NCBI GenBank assembly: GCA_965153455.1
Contig: OZ234494.1
Coordinates: 16,492,001-16,556,000 of the forward strand
DNA: 64,000 nt
Direction of reading: 5' to 3'
From: Sphagnum compactum
Lineage: Eukaryota > Bryophyta > Sphagnopsida > Sphagnales
Shown: in pieces, positions 9,827 to 22,800 of the stretch
How the letters are laid out: each line of letters opens with the position of its first letter
How positions within the stretch are numbered: the stretch's first letter is position 1
The notes under the pieces: generated by a model
Seen by the model: only the letters and a program-made list of their open reading frames with translations
What the model was told of the DNA's origin: nothing
The model's database searches: none
Position numbers and translations under genes: made by a program

Positions 9827-12800
9827 CAACTTGATTTGGATTCATGGATAAATCTCATGAATGCCAGGACCAGATTGGTATGAAAGTTTTTTAGAGTACC
9901 CAATCCCAGTATCTGCCCGGTATAAAAAAAAAGGCTGATAAGAAGACAAATCTGGTATGTTCAAAAGTTGATACCTTAAATAAAACCCCCAAAAAAAGAC
10001 TTGGTTGTTTCTAAACATTATAAATACAAGTGTGGAGTCTGCCATTGGCCCAAGTGTGAATAGGACCTAATGGTAGAGCCCAATTGTGAAAAAGTTGTTA
10101 TAAATTTTAAATCAATTTCTTGCCACAAAAATTACTCAAATGTTAATATATCCTTCACCTTAGGTTTAAAAGTTACTAAATCCATTCCAAGAAATCCCAC
10201 TCATCAAGGGCTTTCTAAGAGGTTGCCCCAATTTCCCTTATAATTATAATTATAATTTTATTGAATTTTCAATGAAAATACTCTTCAACATTCAATAATT
10301 TTTGCACTGCATTACCAAACATTATCAAGCCACCCAGATGCATTATTGATATCTCAACCTAAGGCTAAATGAGGGTACTCGAGACCAAATTAAACATTTC
10401 TAGGATTAAACATAGCCGTTATCAAAGCCATATTGCAATGAAACTCTAAATCCCATCCTACTACACTCTAAATTACCCGCACGCAAAAAAAGGGTTTTGA
10501 GAATTATTGTAGTACCTTCGCCATTTCAACACATGTCCATGAAATAATTTATTCATTTTGAAACATTCATTTTAACAAATGGAATATTCTTAAATATTCA
10601 CTATTTTCATTCACAATAATTTTTGATTTGGAAAATATAATTTTTGAAAATTTGAAAATTTATGAAAATAATATAATTAATGTTGAACTGGCCAAGGTAC
10701 TAGGGTATTGTGGAGCATTTTTAAAAAGGGGTTTTTGTTAACCATGTTTGTATAGCCTTGTCTCTATACAGACAATGGTTATAGTATTGGGGTAGAAACA
10801 CTCATTACTAAACGCCTGTTCATTACCAAACAGCCATTTGGTTCAGTTTTTAAACCTAGGATCTAACATCAATAAAACATATTATGGGTTTTTTCTCTCC
10901 AAATTTTCTCAAGAAAGAAGGGAAGCCAACACAACACAAACTTCCTTTCTAATGTTAAATGCAAAAAAAATTAATTCATCAACAACAATTGATTCCTCTT
11001 CCATCAAATTATGTAAAGAAAGTAGAACTTTAGGTGCATCTCTAAGTTTAAAACCATGGTTATTACAAAATTGAGAACATCATTTAGTAACCAATGACCA
11101 TGAGATTAGTTTAAGACACACGCAGTCACAATAGAAAAAAAGCAATCAACAATGATTTGGCAAATGTGCCATGTAAGAGGTGGTGGTACTCGGCCAGCCA
11201 CCCTCATAGCAATTGGTCTATTGTAGCACAGAACTATAGCAACTCAAAACAACAATGCCTCTTGAAACATAATGATTTTATTAACAAACCTGCAAAATAG
11301 TAAAACAAAATAGATTAGAATCTTCAATGGAAATAAAAAAAATTGACAATTTTCAAGAGAAAACTAACATTTTCACAAAATAAATTAGATTTTTGTGTTT
11401 ACCTTGTTTTCACTAGGGTATTGAGTTTTTTGGGATGAATCCCAAAATCAACACAAGCTTTTGTCCACTCTTGACTACCCCTTCCAAAAACTTTGGGCCA
11501 AGTAATACTCTTTTGCAAATTTGCTTGAGTTGCTTTGATAAATACATATTTGAATTTTTTGCAATTTTTTTCATTAGTAGTAGCATATTGACATGCTTTG
11601 GAAAAAAACATGCCCAAAACAGATACCAAAACTTTTTTGTAAACTTAATGTTTCACAACTAACAACAGAGGAAAAGCCATTGTATTCAGGTTAGAACCCT
11701 CATCATTCACATATGCAATGATTTTTTCTCAAACCAAATTTGTCAAATTTCGAACCCAATGCCTATCTAGAAGGTTTTGTAGCTTCAAACAGTCCAATAG
11801 TTATATGTTTTTATTACCAATTAGATCCTAAAAAATTTGCAACCAAAGCAAAAACATCATGAACACCTTTACTCATCCATAAATCAAAGCTTGTAGTTGA
11901 TATATAACATTTTGCAATACTAGGCAGAACATACAATTGATTAGTTTTCTCCACCAAATTTCGCAAAATTTCTTGTGAAAATTACCTTCTAGAAGGAAAA
12001 TTAAGTTTTGGACATAAATGTATCGCTAACTTGTAAACCACATACTCTCAACAAATTGAAATGGCAAATTGTTTTTTACAATTAACAAACCTAGATCTTC
12101 ATCAAATTCCTTTTGTTAAGTATCATCTTTTTTGAATGAATCCAACAAAAAAAAATTGATATGGAAGATCCAAATGGATTGAGACATTTTTTTGTTAATT
12201 GCCTTTCCACACTTCCTCTCATCATGTTTAGTATTTCTTCAAGTTTTTGGTAAATTAAAAAATGATCATCATCCACATGTTTTTCTAGGGATTTTATACC
12301 ATTTGTTTGATAATATGATACTAGTCCTTTTCTTGCTTGCGTTCTTGGGTTTGAAACATTCACAAGTGCATTATAACATAATACTTGTGGATGTTGTAAG
12401 TTCAAAGGTTTGTTATCATTTATACAAAAGAAAGACCAACACAAAACATTTCTTCTTTCTGGTTTCCACAATTTACTTTGACTGTGCAGTTTTTTAAGAT
12501 GTTACTTCATTATTTCTTGTTCATTATCAATTTGCAAATTTCCTCCAATTTCAAATTGCAAACTAGGATTTATTTCATAGTTTTCTTCCACATTATGTCC
12601 TTCCATAACAATTTCATTCAGGAAAATATCATCACATGTTTCACTTAGTTTGTTTTCATTTTTTGATGAATGTTCCATGTTGCAATTTTCACAAAAGATT
12701 TAATAGAAGAAAAGTAATTAACAATATTCTACCAAAACTATTTCAAACAATACATATAATTGCAAATAGACAAACTAAAAATAACAATGCAATAAAAGGT

Positions 12801-13209
12801 TTGAAGGTTTAAAAAACAATTACAAGCATTTACAAAACAAAAGGCTTAAGGTAAGAAAGTGAAAAAATGAAGATATAATGAAAGGTTACAGTAAGAAAAA
12901 TGAAAAATGGATGTTGATTAAAATTTAATTTATGGTTTAGGGTTTATGTGTTTAATGTTTGGGAATATGAAAAATAGTCCAAGTGTAAAAAACCTACAAA
13001 ACAAAGAACACAACATTAACAATTAATTATACAAAAAATAAAAAATGACAAAAACTAATAAACAAACAAAAAAAAGTTACAAATCCAAGAAAAAAAACAA
13101 AAAACAAAAACACAAAAAAACACTTACTAGAATGTAGGGTTATTGTGCCTCCTATGCTCCACCTCTTGCACAAATAAAGAAGGGAGGAAGTACCAAGCAA
13201 GGGGGGCAA
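9827..13209. other. AT-rich spacer
   Basis: No supported gene. Open frames here are short, A/T-driven and lack domains. One copy of the repeat pair described at 7704-7920 lies at 10505-10720. Confidence 0.5.
10505..10720 (+). repeat. Dispersed repeat pair, copy 2
   Basis: Second, more diverged copy of the 7704-7920 sequence, same strand, 2.8 kb downstream. It could be one of two long direct terminal repeats of an old element now interrupted by the Helitron, or just a repeated MITE. Termini are not clear enough to choose. Confidence 0.6.
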
Positions 13210-13745
13210 TTAAAACTTAAACAAGAAAATAACAAGGTAGGCAAATAGGCGGCAAAGCATGTAGAAGCAAGCGAGGTACTTGTAAAAACGACCATGGTGA
13301 AAGTAGGTGACAAAATAGACAGTGAAGCAAGCAACAAAGTAAATGGTGAAGCAAGCACGAACAATTGTGAATAGGTGATGAAACAAACAGAACAAGCGAA
13401 ACAAGCAAAAACAAGTGGAAAAACAAGCAAGAGTAGGCAAAAATAGGCGGCAACAATGAAGTTGGCGGAAATAAGTGGCAAACAACATGTGAAATAAGCA
13501 ACAAAGTGGGCAAGCGAAGCAGGCATGCAAGGTATGCAAAGCAGACAAGAGCAAGCACACAAGGTAAGCATGCGAGGTAGGCAAAATGACAAGCAGGCAA
13601 CGGAAGCAAATGACAAAATACGTAAATGACAAATAGGCAATGGAGTTAAGCAACCAAGCACACAAGGCTAGCAAAGCAAGGACACAAGGCTCGTGAAGCA
13701 GGCAAGCGAAACAAACATGCGAGGTAGGCAAGTGAAGTAGGCACA
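13210..13745 (+). repeat. Degenerate purine-rich minisatellite (gcaagcaa / gcaggcaa / gaagca words)
   Basis: About 530 bases built from words such as 'gaagcaagc', 'aggcaaatagg', 'caagcaagag' and 'gaggtaggcaa'. It keeps several overlapping minus-strand frames open (up to about 200 codons), rich in Leu, Cys and Phe. The composition follows from the repeat and does not indicate a protein. Confidence 0.75.
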
Positions 13746-14329
13746 TGAACAAGTAGGAAGGAAAAAAAAAACTTGCATTGTGGAAGGAACTCAAGAAAAA
13801 AACCCTCAACTCCCTCAATAGAAAACACTTAAATTAGATGCAAAGAAAAATAACGAAGCTTTGAGAACTTTCAAGTGAGGAAACACAATGTGAAACAATT
13901 TTGAAAGCTTTGATGTGAGGAAACACAATGTGAGAGGGGGAAAAATTAGAAAGGTTAGTTTTTTATATTGAAAGCAAATTGCCCATTGGGCATCATTTAA
14001 GGTTTAAAACTCCTTCTTCTAGAAGTTTTTACCTCCTAGTTTTTAGTTTTTACCTAATCCCCTACACCCTACACCCAACGGCCACTTAGGATTCCTTCTT
14101 CCTTTTTCAAACTACCCCCTACACCTACCACTTAAGCCCTCTAGCTGAAAACCGATTGTATAGAATTCTTTTTTTTAAAGAAGGGTGAGACTAATGAGAG
14201 GACACTAAAGGTCATAGTATCAATTTGGATATCACTTAAACTGATATCTAGGGGTTTTTGGTGAGTGATGTTTGAATGATACCCACTACTCCCTAGGATT
14301 CCTATCCAACACTCAATTATACCCACCTA

Positions 14330-14600
14330 GAGAAAAACTTGTCTTTTCATTGAAAAAACATGTCCCCACCCTAGTATTGAAATAATTATGTCCGGAAATG
14401 GGGGTGGGTTCTACCCACCACTAGAAATTGTCTTTTTATAAAAACAAACATTGGGCCCACCATAATGGAATTGGTGTGTGTGGAAATGGGGATGGGCTAT
14501 ACCGACCTTTGGAAAAAATTGTCTTTTTATTAAAAAATGGCCCCACCAGTATTGGAATAGTTATGTTTGCAAATGGGGTGGGTTATCACTATGAGAAAAA
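14330..14600 (+). repeat. About 88-bp tandem repeat, three units
   Basis: Each unit has 'ccaccatartwttggaata.tt.tgt', 'ggaaatggggatggg.tataccca' and 'aaaaattgtctttttataaaaa'. A related unit reappears at 16566-16690, beyond an inserted element. Confidence 0.7.
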
Positions 14601-15049
14601 GGGGTATTTTGCAAGTTGCCTTGTAACTCAATTTTTGAGTTGAAGAAAACACTTGCAACTCACTGTATTTATATGTCGTGAGTGTTACAAACAAGTTGCA
14701 TGAATTGTAAAATTGCAATTCATCGTATATATAGTCCAATTCATTACAACTCAATTATAACTCAATCAAAACAACTCATTTTCAACTATTATGTAACTCC
14801 ATTATGATTGCACCCATGATATCATGCTAATGTCATTGATTGTCATCCATTTATTAAAATCTGACATATGGCATTATGAAAAAATTTGGACATAAAATGA
14901 TTTTCTTTTCAAAATATTGATCTCCATCGTTCATTATGATTGTTAATGATGGTCCGATATTGTGACACATGGCATCCATTTATTACCACATGGCATATTA
15001 GTTGTATTTTGGAATATATATATATAATTTATTTATTATTATTTAATAG

Positions 15050-15195
15050 CTAGGTAGATCATACATAATGGTAGGTATGTTGGTAGGTTTTAAGACTTAA
15101 ATACCTACGTATTTACCTAGGACCTACCTACATAAGTAGGTAGAAAAATAGGACCTATTTACTTAAATAAGTAGGTAAGTAGGTAGGAAAACACA
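15050..15195. repeat. TAGG/CCTA tetranucleotide block
   Basis: Imperfect 'taggtaggtag' and 'acctacctac' runs in both orientations, able to fold back on themselves. Similar blocks recur at 17341-17880 and 58087-58226. Confidence 0.6.
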
Positions 15196-15437
15196 AGACT
15201 AAGTGAACTAAAAAATAGCCATGAAATTTTATTTTTATTTTATGTTTTACCTTTAGGTTAAAATTTTTTAAGTGCATCCCAAAATGGCATTTGTATTTTA
15301 ACGTGAAAATATGAAAGAACAATCCTTTTATATATAGATTGTAACATGGGATTTGAAGATAAAGCATATGCGTTAAATCTTCTAGTTGTTCCTGAATTAC
15401 AAATTAAGTTGCAATTGAATTGTAATTATAACACTTA

Positions 15438-15980
15438 AGCACTCAGAGCAAGCCAGATCCAAAGGGAAGGCTCCAATATTTTTGTTGTCTAGACCAAACT
15501 TGAACCCCTCCTATTAGCACCTTTGGGGCACTAAAAATCGTCAAAAACAAAATAGAATTGAGAAAATTATGGCCTTCTAAAGTAGAGGGGATAAAAAAAA
15601 AGCCATTGAATGTTACAAAGGCTAGTTTCCAGACACCTAAAAACAATCCTTTTTTGTTGTTCTGTTGTTATGAGAGCTAAAAATTTGATTTGTATAACTT
15701 TAGGTGGCATTCCTATAACATTTTAATTCGTTTAAAATGAATAAAAAATATGAAAGTTATGAAGTTTGAAAGTAAGAGGGGACCAAAGAGAAAAAAAAAG
15801 GAAAAAAAATTTGTTTTGTAAGTTGGAAAACTTATTTCTCTTCTTGTTATTTTATCTATTACTCCTTTTTTTTACATTTCAAAGGTGATTTCTAAAGTTT
15901 GAAGTAGATCTCCCATAACATTTTAAGTCGCTCCAAATGAAACACATACGATGAAGATATAAATAACTAATGAATATGTA
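15438..15980 (+). repeat. Dispersed repeat family A, copy 1
   Basis: Aligns with 33030-33565 along its whole length: 'ctcagagcaagccagatccaaaggg', 'tgaacccctcctatt', 'aaaatagaattgagaaaattatggcc', 'gaaagtaa.aggggaccaaag', 'ttactcct...tttcaaagatgatttctaaagttt', 'cccataacattttaa'. A third copy is inverted at 46570-46900. No coding capacity is visible. Confidence 0.75.
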
Positions 15981-16565
15981 TTTTTATTAAGTTACAAGTA
16001 GTTGTATTATATTCATAACATAGTTGAATAGTATTACTTTAGTAATGGTGCACTAGTGGCTATATAAATTATATCAATGGGAATTATAATCAAAAACTAA
16101 TTGCAAATGTATTCCATAATGGGTGGTGAAAATGTGGACACATGGTATGATCACATGTATGTACATTGTACCAAGTTGCAACAAAGTTATTTCTTTAGTG
16201 GCACATTTATAATAATTCTAAATTAGTTGCCACATGCAATTACAATGCAATTCCTCAAAAAGTCAAACATAGTTGACTACTTATGTATGTACAATTTGTA
16301 TAAATTATCATATAGAAAACCCATTTTCAATTCATTTGCAACTAGACAATTAATTAATTTTCTAATGTGGCAATTTATTTATTTATACATCGTATTTCTA
16401 AGGGGATAGTTGCACACTAATTGTAATAACCTAAGAAATAGTTGCACAATAGTTGTATATGAGTTGTTTTTTAAGTTTTAGTTGCAAGGTAGTGTGGTTT
16501 CAACGGACGTGATTTCTCATAATGTATATCCATTTTAATATTTTAAAAATATTTTATAATATTAG

Positions 16566-16690
16566 CACCTCGCCTCTATTATAATAGTTGTGTTTGGAAA
16601 TGGGTATGGGCTATACGCATCCTTAAGAAAAATTATGTATCTATAAAAGTAGCACCCACTAATATTGCAGAAGTTGTTTTAGACTCATAG
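16566..16690 (+). repeat. Stranded unit of the 88-bp array
   Basis: Reads 'ataatagttgtgtttggaaatggg.atgggctata' and then a diverged 'aaaaattatgtatctataaaa'. It matches the units at 14330-14600, from which it is separated by the inserted element. Confidence 0.6.
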
Positions 16691-17340
16691 GAAAATTTCT
16701 TCAAATTAGTATGCATGGGATTTAGGGCAAATCATGCAATGATTTTGGGCAAAAACTTGCAAAATTGTGCCCCATCATCGAACTAAAATTATATTGTGAT
16801 AAGATGATTTATGAACCTTGTGAGAATTAAAGTCTAAAATCAAAAAACAAATATGGACTTGGGACACCTATTCTGTAAAACAAGTTGAAATTTACTTTTG
16901 TTTTTCACCTTTCCTACCAAAAAAACATCACAATCTCAATTCCAGGTAATTCATTCCATTCACATTTTGCAAGTTTTAGTATTTTCTCAAGTATGTCTAG
17001 TTGAAAAAAACCTCCATACACTACTAAAATTCTTGGTTTTTCAAACGGTTCATGTTTACTAAACATGTATATTTTGACTAGAAATTAAGGGTTTGAATGA
17101 CATGTGTATCTTTTGACCAATCAACTTGGTTGAAATTACCTATTTAACTATTTGTCAATTTGGACATCTAGTCAAACTGAACAAAAATTGACCACCTTAG
17201 TCAAAGTGGCCAATGACGTTTAGTCAATTGAACATTTAATCAAGTTGGACATAAACAAATGACACCTCTGGTCAAAATGGTTAATGAGATTTTAATCAAG
17301 TAAAACATTTAATCAAGATGGCCAATGTTATTATTGGCCA
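16691..17340. other. Spacer
   Basis: AT-rich. 'Tcaagttgaccaa'-like words recur between about 17105 and 17340 (a weak ~45-base period with 'agtcaa.t.gac'). No gene seen. Confidence 0.4.
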
Positions 17341-17880
17341 ATGGGGCATCCTACCTACCTATTTATACCATGTTCCACAACCTTCCTACCTACCTACCTA
17401 CCTACCTATCAACCTATTTTCCTACCTACCTACCCATCAACATATTTACCTACCTACCTACCTAACTATCAACTTACTTACCTACCTATTATAACCTACC
17501 TTTGTATTTACCTACTTACTACAACCTACCAACCTTCATACTTACCTACCTACTAAACCTACCTTTGAATTTACCAACCTACTTACCCACCCACCCCATC
17601 TACCTCCCTACCTATTTATTTACCTACCCACACATCCATTACAACCTACTACAACTTATCACCAATGATGTGTCGAAATAAACATGTGAAATAAAAAGCT
17701 TTACAAAAGTTGATGGTGTGGTTCATTGGTTAAATATGTACATGCTTAGGGGATAATGTAGGTAGGTTAGGTTAAGAAAATTAAGTAGGTTATATTAAGT
17801 TAGGTTAAGGTAGGTAAGCTAGGCTAGGTTAGGTTACCACCTCCCTACCTACATTTTTACTACCTACCAACTTGTTTGCC
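17341..17880. repeat. TACC tetranucleotide arrays with an inverted GGTA arm
   Basis: Dense 'cctacctacctacc' from 17341 to about 17650, then 'gtaggtaggttaggttaag' from about 17757 to 17836, then 'ctccctacctac' again. Opposite-strand arms about 100 bases apart could form a large hairpin. The frame reading repeated Thr-Tyr-Leu-Pro is repeat-driven, not a gene. Confidence 0.85.
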
Positions 17881-19680
17881 TACAAATTATTTTTTATGAT
17901 TTTTTTAAAAATAAATTATTTAAATCATTTGACCATTCAAATGCTCCATTATTCATTAGTCAAATGACCAATCAAATGGTCCTTACTCTACCAATAAAAA
18001 AAACCACCCCAATCACACTAGACGTGTTAAAATCGACTTGTCCAAAATGACAAGGGGGTATTTTTTGCCCCTATCCAAATCTAGTTTTTTTACCAAAATT
18101 TTTAGACTAAAAATTTGAATAGAGAAAATTTTGTAGAGTTTTTAACTTAGTGTGAAAGTGATAAAATCAAAAGAAAAATATATGAACAAGGTGAAGATAA
18201 AGGATCAAATTGGACCTAGTGTAAAATCATGTAGATCAAAGGTAGAAAATAACATAAAAAACCAATCTATTACAATAGTGAAAGGTGAAAGCACACTGCA
18301 GTGACCCCTTTTGGACACTTTTGGATTTAGTATTATAATACATACAATATAATAGTTCCAAAAAATATGGTACAATTAATTTTGGGTATCAAATTTGATT
18401 TTTGGGCCCTACAATTATTATTTTTACAAAACTAATGTTATGTAATTCATTTTTTAAAAATAATAAATTTCATTATCTATATTGAAGGATCCATGGATAT
18501 ATTTATAATATACATTGATATAATAAAGCCATTATCTCGTTTTGAATGCATTAATTTTAAAGCTTCATTAGTCATTAAAATAATCAAGTTTAATGGACTT
18601 TAAAATATGGCCCATCTAGCTATGCTTTTCATCTTCCATGTGAATGTGATTACTTGTCACAATTTCAATTTATCACACATTTATCGCATCTTTGCTTAAA
18701 AAGTTCATTTTTTGAAATGAAAATTTTCAAATTAGTCACATGGTATCCAAACATGGTTCAAATTATGTGAAATGACATAGTTCAATTTACTTTCAACTTT
18801 CATAAATATTAGAAATCATTTAAATTATTTTTGGAGTATATTTTTGTTTTCAGTACATAGGTACATTACATTTGTTTTCACAAATATACTCCAATCACCC
18901 ACTTTATAAAATAAAATGAATATATATTTTTTCTATTCTTTTGCTTAGGTTATATTCTAATGTAATATGCAAAAATATTATGAAAATCTTTTAAAAGTTT
19001 GAGGTGGGATACACTCAAACATGCACATCCCTTAAAAGTAGTGTGCTTTCACCTTAAAAACACCAAAATTAGAAGAGACCAAGTTAGTGAAATAGAAGAC
19101 CAAGTTGATGATTACATTATTGCCATAAACAAAATTTACAATACGAAATACAACAAGTTCATATACTATTGTTGGGTAGTTAAAGACATAACTATTCCAC
19201 AAGCAATCACAAATGCTAGAAGAGTAGGGTCTTGTAGGTTTCATCCAATTCAAATGAACCACAATTTGAATTCACACCAATAGCCAACATAGCAACCAAA
19301 GACAAAAAATTAGTGTGGGAAGACTTTAAATAATTTCAGAAACTAATTTTTGAATTTTTATTTATAGAGGCACATACTATTAAAAATTATCCTAACTTGA
19401 TTGAATTTTGTGGTCTTGGTTTGATTTCAAGAAAAAACAAAAGTACACTTTTGGTGGGGCCCAAACATGAACCCCCAATTTGGTGGAGGCTAGGACTAAG
19501 AAGATCAAATCAACCATGAATGTTAATGTGCCTTGCAAAAGGAAAAGTTGTTTGCCAAATTAATCAATGAACAAGGAAAATGTACCACTTCCACAAAACA
19601 AAAATCATAAGTCAGCAAGGACAAATAAGAGTGCAATTATAAATCAAAGAAATAAATGGACAACAAACATCTTAGAATAG
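17881..19680. other. AT-rich spacer, possible 5' part of transposon
   Basis: Nothing certain to about 18990. A 94-codon + frame at 18999-19283 has charged segments and could be the eroded N-terminal portion of the transposase region that follows, but I do not recognise it. Confidence 0.3.
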
Positions 19681-22130
19681 GCTATGGATGCAACGGAAAG
19701 AAAGATCACATCATTGAAGAAGGCTAGTCAATTTTGGAATATGCCTTTCACATAATTATCAAATCAACTCAACAATAAGACCAAATCCATGAAATATGGC
19801 CCATTAAATGTGTTGACAAATGAAGAGGAAGTAGCTCTTATTGATTAGATACCTTGTATGCAAGAATGTGGGCTATTAATCACATTATAGTAACTCAAAT
19901 TGAAGGTAGTAAAACTTACCCAAACCCAAGCTACAACTTTCCAAGATGGAACATCAAGGAACTCATGGTGGTAGTGGTTCAAGTGTAAACATTCAAATTA
20001 ATTAACCATTAGACTTACAAAAGGACTTGAGGTTTGTAAAGCATAGGGTTTAACAAACGAAGCATGCAAATGATATTATCAAAATCTAACAACTTTGTAT
20101 AACTAACATAATTATAATGTAAATCACATTTAAAATTATGATGAAACAGGCATCCAGGTTGGACGCCAATCAGGAGCAAAAAACAATTCACATCATGTGT
20201 ATAATACCATTCCCAAGTTTAGGGAATGGTTGACAATCAATTGTGCCATCAATGTTGCATGAAGGTTTATACCAAGATTTACATCTTTAAAGGTGAAAAA
20301 ATTACAAATGATTACATTAGAGATTTAAATTAGGAACATGATGGCAATGTAAAAAAAATGGATGACTTGTTTTTTATTCAAAGAATTTCTTTCCTTCTTT
20401 ATGAAATCAATCCCTAATGGCATATCTCCATTTAATTAACCTTAGAAGGACATGGTTCACATGTAACTTTAGAAGCAATAAAGTTGGCACAATAGTGTGG
20501 CTTGGACATGATAAATTTACTTGCACATACCTTACACACGTTGCAACTTCTAGATCTGTGAATTGTTTCAAACCATTCAAAGCAACCTTTGGGAAAGAAA
20601 GAGATAGTAGCATGATAAAAAATAACCATAGTGAACTAAACAAAACAAAATTAACTAGGTGGGTGGACAAAACATTGGATCAATCATTGTCTAAACAAAA
20701 CATAAAAAGTGGGTTTAATCGAACAAGGATCCAGCCATTAAATCCAAGGGCCATGGACAAAAAGACCAAGTTGAATGATGTGTAAGAGCAACACCAACAA
20801 TGAGGATATGGGGTCCATTCACGATTGGGGTACTGAAAAAGGAAAAAATGACTTAAGAACTTTTTAGAAGTACTTTTTACAAATAACATTTACATGAACA
20901 AACTTAATTGAGAAAAAATTGAATAGTCCAATATAAGATAATTCATGTGTTAATGGTGATTTTTACATTCACACATAATTGTGTATGAATATTTTGGTTT
21001 AATGCTAAAAGCATAGAAAATCCTAAAAAATTTCAAAATGACTTTTCAATGGACAACCAAACATGTTTTTTGGCAAGATTATTTCTTGCACATGTGACCT
21101 GCATCTAAAGCTAAACAATTTGGACCCATTGAAAATAATTTTTTAATCAAATGGTTTAAAAAATGAATCTTTTGCTCTATAGCCCTTTCTTTCAAAGTTT
21201 CAAAATTTTGAAATTTTTAGATGATTTGGATTTTCATCAAGTTCATCCAATGAACATGTACTTTCATAGAAGGGGGGCATGTTTTTTTTTTTAATAATTT
21301 TTTTGAAATCAATTGTATGATTTTATGTATTCTTTTTGATTCCATTAAAAAAAAAGTGCGGTTTAGACACTTAATTACTTTAGTTTACAAGACTCAAAAT
21401 GACATTTACATAGTATCCAAATTATTTTGAAATATTTTTATTAATTTAAAAAGACATCATTTTATTTATTGGCACACAACAATTCACTACAATCATAATA
21501 ATGTAGGATAAACAAAAATACAAAGTTGTTCTTTGTCGTCCTTTTTCAGTTAAACACTACTTTTTGGTACCCCACTTGTGAATGGACCTTATGGAGAATG
21601 TAAATGTTGCAAGAAATGATAGTCCAAAATGGGAAGAAGATGGAACTATTACTAGCCTAATGGACATGGCAAATACAATTGAATGTGAAGGAAAAGATGT
21701 TAACATGACATGGAGCAACAAGGAACAAAGTACTATGTGCCACAACCCATGAATCAAATGACTATTCTAGAAGCACAAATACATATGAACTAGATAATGA
21801 GTTTGTTAGAAACCTAGTTTCTAATTCAAAGAACCCTACTCTAATAACATTTTGTTTTCCCCATTTGCTATCATTACCAAGCTTGCTTATAAGGAGAATC
21901 AAAGGGTTAGAACCATTGGTTGATTATGGCAAGCTTCATGTCATAACATCAGATGAATACTTGGACATTCTATAATGAAAATCAAGGGAAAAGGAAACTA
22001 TAGAACAAGTCAAAAAGGTCAAGAGAAAGGAAAAAGAAGAAGAGATGGTAAGATGAGTAGTAGAAGCGATTAATGTGGAAGAACAAACAATAAAAAAGCT
22101 CATTGAAAGGCAATTAAGAGTACATTTCAA
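19680..22130 (+). pseudogene. Dead pogo-like (CENP-B/jerky type, DDE_1) transposase
   Basis: Consecutive segments in several frames resemble a Tc1/mariner-superfamily pogo-type transposase. A psq-like helix-turn-helix region (SLKKASQFWNMP, about 19710-19750) is followed by VLTNEEEVALID and QECGLLITL (about 19812-19890), then a CENP-B-like segment NSWWWWFKCKH (about 19955-19990) and KGLEVCKA. The catalytic core starts at NYDETGIQVG (about 20133-20163, first Asp kept), then GHGSHVTLEAIKLAQ (about 20450-20495, the usual Asp before GHGSH is Glu) and HTLHTLQLLDL (third Asp kept). A good C-terminal stretch follows (20560-20780: FKPFKATFGKERD, DQSLSKQNIKSGF, IQPLNPRAMD). Further downstream are ITFCFP and a charged KKVKRKEKEEE tail (about 21840-22040). 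Many stops and frameshifts show it is inactive. Terminal repeats were not located. Confidence 0.75.
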
Positions 22131-22194
22131 TTTAGCTTGGTCTACACTAACAATTAAAGAAGTAGGGGGAAAGTTTCATAACAACATCCATAGG

Positions 22195-22800
22195 GTTTGA
22201 TTAGGTGCATGAACAAAATAGACAAATAGAAAAGACAATCAAGATCATAAAAACTCAACATGTGGGGTGGGTGGGGTTTATTCAAGTGCACAAATAAAAG
22301 AGATAAACAAAAAAGATGATCAAGATTAAAAAAGGAGATCAAAACCACAAAAACTCAACCCGTGGGGTGGGGGGGGGGGGGGGGGGTTGATTAGGTGTGC
22401 AAACAAAGAAATGAACAAGACCATAAAAGGAACTTCAACCTAAAGGGGGTTAATCAAGTACACTAACATAAAAAATGATCAACATTAAAAGAGGAACTTG
22501 AATTTAGGGGGGGTGTTTGATCAGGTCTATGCCTAGAGGATGACCACTATGACTAGAAAAGAACAAACCCTTGACTTGAAGACAAAATACAAAAAGGGGG
22601 TCTAGACTAGCTACTTGATCGGGTACATGACCAAACAATGACCTCACAACTAAAAGATGACAAACACAATCAAAAGAAGAATTAGAACATGACGGCAAGT
22701 GTACATGACCAAAATAAACTAATATGACCAAAAGACAAAACACAATAGGGGTTGGGGGGTGCTTAACTAATTACATAACTAAAAGTGATAATTACAAGTA
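22195..22800 (+). repeat. Degenerate ~100-bp tandem array, about six units
   Basis: Each unit combines 'ggggt(t)tgattaggt.catgaacaaa', 'aaaagatgatcaagat.aaaaa' and 'aactcaac..gtggggtggg'. A run of about 18 G at 22369-22386 sits in one unit. Units blur toward 22800. Confidence 0.75.

Larger units (their letters stand above)
14592..16519 (+). mobile_element. Inserted element with TA flanks and short inverted ends
   Basis: The left end reads ta-TGAGAAAAAGGGG and the right end GATTTCTCA-ta, so the outer 7 bases are inverted repeats next to TA on both sides. Subterminal sequence on both ends is rich in 'agttgcaa' and 'caactcat' words in opposite orientation. The same ~88-bp repeat lies immediately left (14330-14600) and shortly right (16566-16690), which fits insertion into a pre-existing array. 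No transposase was recognised inside. A dispersed repeat (15438-15980) sits within it. The class is uncertain; the TA flank suggests Tc1/mariner or a similar family. Confidence 0.5.

Noticed and set aside
13152-13828. Long minus-strand frames (up to 202 codons), Leu/Cys/Phe-rich
   Set aside because: They run through a purine-rich minisatellite and several frames are open together. The composition is dictated by the repeat.
17341-17556. Frame coding repeated Thr-Tyr-Leu-Pro
   Set aside because: Pure TACC tetranucleotide translation.
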